Source of the DNA: CAZPXZ01 sp965221505
Lineage (GTDB): Bacteria; Pseudomonadota; Alphaproteobacteria; Rhodobacterales; CAZPXZ01
Length of the DNA stretch: 64,000 bases
Direction: 5' to 3'
Assembly: GCA_965221505.1 (NCBI GenBank)
Contig: CBDCSI010000002.1
Span: 496,001 to 560,000 of the forward strand
Below are positions 17,799-24,750 of the stretch, one piece after another (the first letter of the stretch is position 1; each line of letters opens with the position of its first letter). The position numbers and the translations under genes are program-made. The notes below the pieces were generated by a model, which did no database searches, was not told where the DNA came from, and saw only the letters and a program-made list of their open reading frames with translations.

Positions 17799-18572
17799 TC
17801 AACAGCCCGGCACCGGGTCGCCCTTGGCGTCGTGCCGGTGGTCGTGCGCGTGCGGATACACCGCAAGCACCCCGGACGCGTCCGCTCCGAACAGGGAGAG
17901 AAATTCCGGATGCTGCAGGATCGCCCGGGGGCGACCGGTGCAGCACACGTGCCGGTTCAGGCAGACGACCGTATCGGTGGCGGCCATCACAAGGTGCAAG
18001 TCGTGCGAGACCAGCAAGACCCCGCATCCGTGGCGGTCCCGGATCTCGGCGATCAGACGGTAGAGATCGCCCTGGCTGGCGACGTCCACGCCGGCCAGCG
18101 GCTCGTCCAGCACCAGCAGGCCCGGCTTGCGCAAGAGGGCGCGAACCAGAAGCGTTCGCTGCAACTCGCCGCCGGAGAGCCCGGCCAGCGGGCGATCCAG
18201 CACGCCCGCGACGCCGACCTCATCGAGGAGCGCCTCGATCCGCTCCGTGGACGCCGGCCCTCCCAGGGTCAGGAACCGACGCACGGTGATCGGCAGAATC
18301 GCGTCGCGATGCAGGTGCTGGGGCGAATACCCGATCCGCAGCCCGGGTGCGCGCGCCACTTCGCCTTCGGTCGGCGGGATCAGGCCGAGCAGCACCCGCA
18401 CGAGCGTCGACTTGCCGGCGCCGTTCAACCCGATGAGGGTTACGATCTCGCCGGCGCGAACGGCCAGGTCGACTCGATCGAGAATCCTTCGGCGCCCGAT
18501 TCGGACGCTGACCGCGCATGCGCGCACCAACGCTTCGGTTTCGTCTCCCTCGACCGCATGGGCATGGGTCAT
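17799..18572 (-). CDS. znuC: Zinc ABC transporter ATPase ZnuC
   Basis: 257 residues from ATG 18572. Walker A GLNGAGKS at 48-55, signature LSGGELQR, Walker B LLVLDEPLAGVD, and H-loop LLVSHDLHLVM. ZnuC-specific features are the short Q-loop region IGYSPQHLHRDA, the CLNRHVCCTG segment and a histidine-rich C-terminus (PHAHDHRHD), as in other ZnuC proteins, which may bind Zn2+ and down-regulate activity. It is the first gene of znuCB and diverges from zur 0.7 kb away. Confidence 0.92.
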   Translation of the reverse strand: MTHAHAVEGDETEALVRACAVSVRIGRRRILDRVDLAVRAGEIVTLIGLNGAGKSTLVRVLLGLIPPTEGEVARAPGLRIGYSPQHLHRDAILPITVRRFLTLGGPASTERIEALLDEVGVAGVLDRPLAGLSGGELQRTLLVRALLRKPGLLVLDEPLAGVDVASQGDLYRLIAEIRDRHGCGVLLVSHDLHLVMAATDTVVCLNRHVCCTGRPRAILQHPEFLSLFGADASGVLAVYPHAHDHRHDAKGDPVPGC

Positions 18573-19242
18573 GAGTCGCCTTTCCGGCCTGGAGCCTTCG
18601 CCGCAGCGTCGACCGACACGGGTGTCCGGTGCCGACATGCGAGCGGATCGGCTCGCTCGGAGCCGACTCCGGCGCGTTCGGCCGTACCGCCTCGATGTCG
18701 GATAACACGGCTGCGGTTCGGGAACAACTCCGCCGTCCGGCCTCGTCGAACCCGCCTCGTCACGACCGAATTGCCCGGCAACAACCTGCGGCGTCTGGCG
18801 TCGATCGCGCCTTTCGGGCGTCCGGAGCGCCGATTCTACCCGTCGCGGTCGAGCCGCTCGTCCGCGACCGGCCGTGCCGCAGGAAACGTCCTCGGGAGGC
18901 ACCGGAGCGGGATCCGGGCGTCGAGCGCCGTCGAGACGCGCGACGAGTGAGACTGCACGTCCCTGACGAGTCGAAGGGGCAAGCCGAGGCACCGGACGGT
19001 CGCGCAGGGGAGGTCCGTTTCGGCGAGCGTCGGCGCGGGCCCGCAATCCGCAACCCGTCGGTCGAGCGGGGTCCTGCGCATCGCGCCCAAGGGGACGACG
19101 GCTCGGACCGCGACCCTGCGCCGCGGTCGCTCGACCGTACGGGACATACGGGATTCCGCACCAAATCCGAACTTCGACCGCCGACGCCGAGGGCCAGCGT
19201 CCCTGACGGAAGCGGTCGGTTCTCACCGCTCCCGACACCCCC
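18573..19242 (+). other. 670-bp gap between znuC and zur, no recognisable gene
   Basis: Very GC-rich DNA between the divergent znuC and zur genes. Open frames exist on both strands, but their translations are Arg/Ser/Pro-rich and match nothing. The only clear signal nearby is the Zur box at 19258. I saw no second Zur box close to the znuC start. Confidence 0.5.
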
Positions 19243-19257
19243 TTGCCGCATGCGAAT

Positions 19258-19275
19258 GAAATATTATATCATTAC
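19258..19275 (+). promoter_or_regulatory. Candidate Zur box overlapping the zur promoter
   Basis: GAAATATTATATCATTAC is an 18-bp imperfect palindrome (12 of 18 positions symmetric) in a setting of about 67% GC. It resembles known Zur operators of the GAAATGTTATA-type. It overlaps a possible -10 (TATATC, 19265-19270) placed 16 nt after TTGCCG, and lies 28 nt before the zur start. Zinc-bound Zur sitting here would repress zur and the genes behind it. Confidence 0.6.
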
Positions 19276-19303
19276 GCATGCGCTCCGAGAGACGAGGCAG
19301 GCG

Positions 19304-19810
19304 ATGACGGAACCTTCGAACGGACCCCGGCCCTGCGCCGAGCCGGATTGCCGCGACCGGCACTCGCCGCGCGAACGGGTCGCGATGGCGGTGTCGATTT
19401 GCGAAAAACGCGGCGTACGGATGACGGAGATGCGGCGGCGCGTGCTGGAGCTTCTCTGGGCGAACGGCAGGCCGACAGGCGCCTACGAACTGATCGACGC
19501 GGTCGGACGCAAGGATTCCCGTCCGGTCGGACCGCCCACCGTGTATCGGGCGCTCGAGTTCCTGATCACACAAGGGTTCGTTTCCAGGATCGAGAGCCTG
19601 AACGCCTTCGTCCCCTGTTCCCATCCCGAGCGCGGACACGATTGCCTGTTCTTCATCTGCAGCGGTTGCCGGACGTCGGTCGAGATCGAGGATCGACGAA
19701 TCGGAGGACTGCTCGCCGAGGACGCCGCCGCTCTCGGGTTCGTCGCGACGCGCCAGACCGTCGAGGTCGCGGGCATGTGCGAGCAGTGCGCGGAGACCGG
19801 CGCCGCGTAA
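19304..19810 (+). CDS. zur: Zinc uptake regulator Zur (Fur family)
   Basis: 168 residues from ATG 19304; an upstream in-frame ATG would place the Zur box inside the gene and is rejected. The Fur-like winged helix is visible: VRMTEMRRRVLELLW, then PPTVYRALEFLITQGFVSRIESL. Metal sites: HPERGHDCLFFICSGC and CEQC near the C-terminus form the structural Cys4 zinc site, and the HDC histidine belongs to the regulatory site. An N-terminal CAEPDCRDRHS adds further ligands. It represses zinc uptake genes when zinc is replete. It lies between znuCB and aztABC-znuA. Confidence 0.9.
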   Translation: MTEPSNGPRPCAEPDCRDRHSPRERVAMAVSICEKRGVRMTEMRRRVLELLWANGRPTGAYELIDAVGRKDSRPVGPPTVYRALEFLITQGFVSRIESLNAFVPCSHPERGHDCLFFICSGCRTSVEIEDRRIGGLLAEDAAALGFVATRQTVEVAGMCEQCAETGAA

Positions 19811-19905
19811 ACGGGATCGACGGAGACCTCCATGGAAAACCGATTTCCGCGCCAAGTCATGCGGCGGCCGGACGCAAGCGCATCCGCCCGACGGGAAGCG
19901 CCGAC

Positions 19906-20040
19906 GTGAGACCGTATCGCACGCCTTCGCTCCGTTTGCTGCCGCTCGGCGCCGGCCCACGGCTGCTCGGGGCGGCCCTGATCGTCGCCGCGCTCTGGTG
20001 CGCGTTCTTCTGGGCGACGTTTACGCCGGGCGGGCCATGA
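19906..20040 (+). CDS. 44-residue single-pass membrane protein coupled to aztA
   Basis: A small reading frame from GTG 19906 to TGA 20040, whose stop overlaps the aztA start (ATGA). The translation begins VRPYRTPSLRLLPLG and has one hydrophobic helix, LLGAALIVAALWCAFFWATF, then TPGGP. A basic N-terminus and 20-residue helix suggest a membrane protein with the N-terminus inside. GGGAAG lies about 10 nt before the GTG. I do not recognise the family. The tight coupling to a zinc ATPase gene suggests a small accessory subunit or regulator of the transporter. It may also be a leader frame that sets aztA translation. Confidence 0.55.
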   Translation: MRPYRTPSLRLLPLGAGPRLLGAALIVAALWCAFFWATFTPGGP

Positions 20041-20780
20041 CCCACGCACTCGAATTTCATGACCTGACTCTCGGATACGACCGACATCCGGCCGTGCTTC
20101 GCCTTCGCGGCAAAATCGCCGAGGGCAGCCTGACCGCCGTCGTCGGACCGAACGGGGCCGGCAAGTCCACGGTCCTGAAGGGCTTGACCGGTTTGCTCCG
20201 GCCGCTCGAAGGCCGGATCGCCTTCGGCGGAATCGCGCGGGACGACATCGCCTACCTTCCGCAGCAATCGGACATCGACCGGTCCTTTCCGATTACGGTC
20301 TTCGACCTCGTGGCGACGGGTCTGTGGCGGGAGGTCGGAGGCTTTGCCGGCATGCGAGCCGCGCATCGCGCGCGCATCGCCGACGCGATCGCCGCAGTCG
20401 GGCTCGAAGGGTTCGGGAAGCGAACGATCGGGTCTCTGTCGGGCGGGCAGATCCAGCGTGCGCTCTTCGGCCGCCTGCTGCTCCAGGACGCGCGACTCGT
20501 CCTGCTGGACGAGCCCTTCAACGCGGTCGACGCAAGGACCGTGGCCGACCTGATCGGCGTGGTGCGACGCTGGCACAGGGAAGGCCGCACGGTGCTCGCC
20601 GTGCTGCACGACTTCGACACGGTACGGAATCACTTCCCGCACGCGTTGATGCTGGCGCGCGAACTCGTCGCTCACGGGCCGACGGCGCAGGTACTGACGG
20701 CCGAGAACCAGTTCCGCGCGCGCCAGATGTGCGAGGCCTGCGCCGGCCCGCCGCATACGTGCGGGAGACGCGCCGCATGA
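20037..20780 (+). CDS. aztA: Zinc ABC transporter ATPase AztA
   Basis: 247 residues. Starts MTHALEFHDLTLGYDRHPAV, the usual opening of AztA proteins. Walker A GPNGAGKS at 37-44, signature LSGGQIQRALFGRLLLQD, Walker B LVLLDEPFNAVD, H-loop LAVLHDFDTVR. In the middle AYLPQQSDIDRSFPITVFD is the metal-type ABC Q-loop segment. AztABC was described in Paracoccus as a second high-affinity zinc importer. The ATG overlaps the preceding 44-residue frame, and the stop overlaps aztB (ATGA), so translation is coupled throughout. Confidence 0.85.
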   Translation: MTHALEFHDLTLGYDRHPAVLRLRGKIAEGSLTAVVGPNGAGKSTVLKGLTGLLRPLEGRIAFGGIARDDIAYLPQQSDIDRSFPITVFDLVATGLWREVGGFAGMRAAHRARIADAIAAVGLEGFGKRTIGSLSGGQIQRALFGRLLLQDARLVLLDEPFNAVDARTVADLIGVVRRWHREGRTVLAVLHDFDTVRNHFPHALMLARELVAHGPTAQVLTAENQFRARQMCEACAGPPHTCGRRAA

Positions 20781-21646
20781 TGTGGGAAACCCTCGTCCTG
20801 CCGCTCGCCGAGTACGGCTTCATGCGGCGTGCCCTGACGGGATGCGTTGCGATCTCGGTCGGCGCGACGCCGGTAGGGGTATTCCTGATGCTGCGCCGCA
20901 TGAGCCTTACGGGCGATGCGATGGCCTGTGCAATCCTTCCCGGTGCAGCCGTCGGCTACCTCGTCGCGGGCCTCTCGCTCGGAGCGATGACCGTCGGCGG
21001 GCTGATCGCCGGCATGGCCGTGGCGCTGCTCGCCGGGTTCGTGACCCGCGTCACGGCACTGCGCGAGGACGCGAGTCTGGCCGCATTTTATCTGATCTCG
21101 CTGGCGGTGGGCGTGCTGATCGTGTCGACCCGAGGCAGTAACGTCGATTTGATACACGTGCTCTTCGGGACCGTGCTCGCGGTCGACGACGCCACCCTTG
21201 TCCTGCTCTGTTCCGTCGCCAGCCTTTCGGTCTTCGCTCTGGCGGTACTGTTCCGACCGCTCGTGCTCGAATGCGCGGACCCGCAGTTCCTGCGCTCGGT
21301 GAGCGGGCTCAGCGCCGTGACCCACTTCACGTTTCTCGCCCTCGTCGTGCTGAACCTCGTAGCCGGCTTTCACGCGCTCGGCACGCTGATGGCCGTCGGC
21401 ATCATGATCCTTCCCGCCGCCGCCGCACGATTCTGGGCAGAGGGCATCGGGGCTCTGATCGCCGTCGCGGTCTCGGTCGCGGCGTTTTCCAGCCTGAGCG
21501 GCCTGCTTCTCTCCTACCACTTCAGCCTGCCCTCCGGGCCGGCGATCATCCTCGTCGCGGGCCTCGCCTACGCGCTGTCGCTGGTCTTCGGACCGGTGGG
21601 CGGGCTCGCCGGCCGGGCCTTCCCGCGTCCCTACCTCGAAACCTGA
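20777..21646 (+). CDS. aztB: Zinc ABC transporter permease AztB
   Basis: 289 residues from ATG 20777 (a second ATG follows at once). ABC-3 permease with about eight hydrophobic segments. Family sequences: FMRRALTGCVAISVGATPVG, VFLMLRRMSLTGDAMACAIL, ALREDASLAAFYLISLAVGV, RGSNVDLIHVLFGTVLAVDD and ALGTLMAVGIMILPAAAARF. It is the membrane channel for AztA and receives zinc from AztC. Overlaps aztA by 4 nt; aztC begins 11 nt after its stop. Confidence 0.88.
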   Translation: MMWETLVLPLAEYGFMRRALTGCVAISVGATPVGVFLMLRRMSLTGDAMACAILPGAAVGYLVAGLSLGAMTVGGLIAGMAVALLAGFVTRVTALREDASLAAFYLISLAVGVLIVSTRGSNVDLIHVLFGTVLAVDDATLVLLCSVASLSVFALAVLFRPLVLECADPQFLRSVSGLSAVTHFTFLALVVLNLVAGFHALGTLMAVGIMILPAAAARFWAEGIGALIAVAVSVAAFSSLSGLLLSYHFSLPSGPAIILVAGLAYALSLVFGPVGGLAGRAFPRPYLET

Positions 21647-21657
21647 AAGGAGTTGCC

Positions 21658-22647
21658 GTGTATTTTCCCGGAGCGTTGTTGACGTCCGCCGCCGTCCTCT
21701 CCCTGTCGTTCGCCGCTCCGGCCGCCGCGGAGTCCGACAGGCCGATTCCGGTGGTCGCTACCTTCTCGATCCTGGGCGACATGGTGCAACGCATCGGCGC
21801 CGAGCGCGTATCTGTCCGGACGCTCGTCGGCCCGAACGGGGACGTCCACGTGTACCGTCCGACCCCTGCCGACGCGCAAGCCGTGAGCGAGGCGAAGTTG
21901 CTGGTCGTCAACGGGTTGGGGTTCGAAGGCTGGCTCGACCGTCTGATCGACGCCAGCGCGTTCGACGGCATTCGGGTAGTGGCTACCGAGGGGATCGAGC
22001 CGATCGCGTTCGACGACGAGATCGGTCTCGGCGACCACGACGACCATGACGCAGGGGACGACCATGACGACCATGACGACATGGCGCATGGGGACGAAGG
22101 CCACGATCACCGCCACGGCGCTTTCGATCCGCATGCCTGGCAAAGCCTCCGCAACGCCGTAACCTACGTCGACAACGTCACGGCCGCCCTGGCTCGATCC
22201 GATCCGACGAACGCCGACGACTACTACCGGAACCGTGCAGCCTACGTCGCGGAGATCGAGGCGCTCGATGCGGAAATCGGCGCGTTCATGGCGAACCTGC
22301 CTGCCGACCGCCGCACCGTCGTTACCTCGCATGACGCATTCCGGTATTTCGGTCTCGACTATGGGCTCGAATTCGTCGCGCCGCAGGGGATGAGCACCGC
22401 TTCGGAGGTGTCCGCAAGGGATGTCGCCGGTCTGATCCAGCAGATCCGCGAACAGGACATTCGTGCCGTTTTCCTCGAGAACATCGGCGATCCGCGCCTT
22501 CTGAAGGCCGTCGCCGACGAGACGGGAGCCGTCATAGGCGGCACGCTCTATCCCGGCGCGTTATCCGGACCGGACGGTCCGGCGCCGACCTACCTGGAAA
22601 TGATGCGGCACAACGCGACGACTCTCGCGCGGGCGCTGTTCTCGTGA
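21658..22647 (+). CDS. aztC: Zinc-binding periplasmic protein AztC (cluster A-I)
   Basis: 329 residues from GTG 21658 with AAGGAG 6 nt upstream. Signal peptide to about residue 24 (AAPAAAES). Zinc ligands expected from AztC of Paracoccus are all present: His64 (DVHVYRP), His159 (DPHAWQ), His225 (VTSHDAFRYFG) and Asp278 (ENIGDP). A His/Asp-rich flexible loop (residues 125-153, GDHDDHDAGDDHDDHDD then HGDEGHDHRHG) precedes His159 and probably gathers zinc. The chaperone AztD found in other azt operons is absent here. Confidence 0.88.
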   Translation: MYFPGALLTSAAVLSLSFAAPAAAESDRPIPVVATFSILGDMVQRIGAERVSVRTLVGPNGDVHVYRPTPADAQAVSEAKLLVVNGLGFEGWLDRLIDASAFDGIRVVATEGIEPIAFDDEIGLGDHDDHDAGDDHDDHDDMAHGDEGHDHRHGAFDPHAWQSLRNAVTYVDNVTAALARSDPTNADDYYRNRAAYVAEIEALDAEIGAFMANLPADRRTVVTSHDAFRYFGLDYGLEFVAPQGMSTASEVSARDVAGLIQQIREQDIRAVFLENIGDPRLLKAVADETGAVIGGTLYPGALSGPDGPAPTYLEMMRHNATTLARALFS

Positions 22648-23238
22648 CGCCAACCGCGACATCGAGCGGCGCGAACGCCGGAATCCCTGGCGCCAGGGCA
22701 GCCGGTCGACGCACCCGGCAAACGGTCGTCTCACTGACGGCGCTCTCCGCAGCGGTCGGACACGAAATCGGCGAAATCGGCCAGGTCGGCGACCTCGCGG
22801 TCGACGTCGGCGAGAAGGAATTCGAGTCGAACGACGGACGGGTCCGTCGCGCCGCGAAGGGTGCGGGCGATCGGGATCGTGCGGCGATCGGGCCGGCAAC
22901 CGGCGGCGGGTCCGCGTCCGTCGCCCCCGTTCTCCGGCGCGCGGCAGTGCCGGACCCGCTCTCCCGACCTTCGCCTGAGAAAGGCATGGAGAGCGCGAAA
23001 CGGATACCCCCGCATTCGCCTCTCGCGTCGGTGAAGGCGCTCAACCCTCCTTGCTGCAGGTCTCGGAATTCGGTTCGTACCGGTCTGGCAGCTCGCCGAG
23101 GGACCGGATTGCCGGCGTTGCCGGCTATGCCCCCGCGCGGAAGCGTTGCCCGAACCGCGACGCTCCTCACCGGATCGTCCGGCGCCTATCAACTCCGTCG
23201 GTCTTGCGCGGACCGACCCCACTGAAAGGAAAGAGAAA
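22648..23238 (+). other. 590-bp gap between aztC and znuA, no recognised gene
   Basis: No convincing gene. A minus-strand frame ends near 22731 with a somewhat protein-like tail, but its upstream part is Arg/Gly-rich and it lacks a start signal. I found no Zur-box-like palindrome just upstream of znuA. A purine-rich stretch (GAAAGGAAAGAG) directly precedes the znuA ATG and is its ribosome binding site. Confidence 0.5.
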
Positions 23239-24573
23239 ATGAACAAGCTCCTGTCGAGGATTCCGTTCCTCCTCTCCGCAGGTCTCTGCTCCGTCGGCGC
23301 CAGCGCCGAGGAAACCGGGCCCAAAGTGGTGGTGAGCATCAGTCCCGTTCACTCCATTGTCTCAGGGGTAGCGGCCGGCGCGGCCGTGCCGACATTGCTG
23401 TTACCGGGGACGGCGTCCCCCCATGCGTATCAGTTGCGGCCGTCACAGGCCAGAACTCTGCACGACGCCGGCCTCGTGATCTGGATTGGCGAAGACCTGG
23501 AGAGCTTTCTCGAACGCCCGATCCGTAATCTCGCGTCCGACTCCGCAATCCTGACGCTGTCCGAGTTTCCCGGGATGCGCCTGGTCGCCACCCGGAGGGG
23601 CGGTATCTGGCACTCGGACGACGACCACGACGATCATCACGACGACGACCACGACGATCATCACGACGACGACCACGACGATCATCACGACGACGATCAC
23701 GACGATCATCACGACGACGACCACGACGATCATCACGACGACCATGACGACGATCGCGGCGAGGCACGCGACGAGGATCATGACGACGACCATCACGACG
23801 ACCATGACGACCATCATCACGACGATCATCACGACGACCATGACGACCATCATCACGACGATCATCACGACGACCATGACGACGACCATGACGACCATCA
23901 TCACGACGACCATGACGACCATGACGACGATCGCGGCAAGGCACGCGACGAGGATCATGACGACGATCACGACCATGACCATGACGACGACCATGACCAT
24001 GACGACGATCACGCGTATGACGACGACCACGGCGACGGACACCGCCACGGCCGCTTCGACATGCATATCTGGCTGGATCCGTCAAATGCGCGCCGTATTG
24101 CCGAGGCATCTGCGGCGGTCCTCGCCAGCATCGACCCCGATCGCGCAGACACCTACCGCAACAACCTGGAGACAGTTCGCAAGCGAATTGACGCCCTGGA
24201 AGGGGATCTGCGCCAACGCCTGAAGCCGGTCGGCGACCGCCGGTATATCGTGTTTCACGACGGCTACCGGTATTTCGAGGACGCCTTCGGGCTCGCGGGC
24301 GTCGGAACCATCGCGATCGATCCGTCCAGGCCGGTCGGCGCCCGCCGAGTCGCCGAGATCCGCAGGGCACTTGACGAACTGAACGTCGCTTGCGTGTTTT
24401 CCGAGCCTCAATTCAAGCCCGACCTCGTCCATACGGTCACGGAGGGCACCGGTGTGCGAGACGGAGTTCTCGATCCCCTGGGCATCGATCTCGAGCCCGG
24501 CCCGGACGCCTGGTTCCGGTTGATGGAGGGGTTGGCCGACTCGTTCGTGGAGTGCCTCGGCACCGACCGCTGA
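23239..24573 (+). CDS. znuA: Zinc-binding periplasmic protein ZnuA with a giant Asp/His loop
   Basis: 444 residues from ATG 23239, about 130 longer than usual ZnuA. Signal peptide to about residue 23. Zinc ligands: His62 (SPHAYQLRPSQ), His276 (DMHIWLDP), His340 (VFHDGYRYFEDAFG) and a C-terminal Asp in the VLDPLGIDLEPG segment. Between residues 125 and 272 lies an insert made almost only of Asp and His, with about 49 histidines, in the place where ZnuA normally has a short His-rich loop. It probably hands zinc to ZnuBC (16997-18572) although it is encoded 5 kb away on the other strand. Confidence 0.9.
   Translation: MNKLLSRIPFLLSAGLCSVGASAEETGPKVVVSISPVHSIVSGVAAGAAVPTLLLPGTASPHAYQLRPSQARTLHDAGLVIWIGEDLESFLERPIRNLASDSAILTLSEFPGMRLVATRRGGIWHSDDDHDDHHDDDHDDHHDDDHDDHHDDDHDDHHDDDHDDHHDDHDDDRGEARDEDHDDDHHDDHDDHHHDDHHDDHDDHHHDDHHDDHDDDHDDHHHDDHDDHDDDRGKARDEDHDDDHDHDHDDDHDHDDDHAYDDDHGDGHRHGRFDMHIWLDPSNARRIAEASAAVLASIDPDRADTYRNNLETVRKRIDALEGDLRQRLKPVGDRRYIVFHDGYRYFEDAFGLAGVGTIAIDPSRPVGARRVAEIRRALDELNVACVFSEPQFKPDLVHTVTEGTGVRDGVLDPLGIDLEPGPDAWFRLMEGLADSFVECLGTDR
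23617..24057 (+). repeat. In-frame tandem repeats coding the ZnuA Asp/His loop
   Basis: The loop begins with five near-identical 24-nt units coding DDDHDDHH (GAC/GAT and CAC/CAT only), continues with shorter DDHDDHHH-type units, and contains two diverged blocks coding DDRGEARDEDHDDD and DDRGKARDEDHDDD about 180 nt apart. This shows expansion by unit duplication plus a larger segmental duplication. All units keep the frame. Such DNA is prone to length change by slippage or recombination. Confidence 0.9.
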
Positions 24574-24583
24574 CGCGCCCGGC

Positions 24584-24613
24584 GGCGCGCTTCCGCCCCT
24601 GGCGGAGCGCGCC
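24584..24613 (+). terminator. Hairpin after znuA
   Basis: GGCGCGCTTCCGCC pairs with GGCGGAGCGCGCC (13 pairs, one bulged T, 3-nt loop), 11 nt after the znuA stop. There is no T-run, but the very stable stem between znuA and the convergent putA makes it a likely transcript end. Confidence 0.5.
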
Positions 24614-24750
24614 TGCCGCTCACCGCCCGGAGCCCAGAACTCGATCGAGCGGGCGCCGGCGGACAGATGCCCTTTCGGCCCGCCGGGGAAGCTCCGATCG
24701 ATCCCCCGGTCGGAGGCCTTAAGTCCGGTCCGGTCGCCGGCCGGTAGCGG

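Noticed and set aside
22731..23339. Minus-strand frame between aztC and znuA with a protein-like tail (FLLADVDREVADLADFADF)
   Set aside because: Overlaps the start of znuA, has an Arg/Gly-rich body, and the tail can arise from GC-rich sequence by chance.
23617..24057. Regular repeats that at first resemble a CRISPR array or satellite
   Set aside because: The repeats are in frame, code only Asp/His blocks inside ZnuA, and have no unique spacers.
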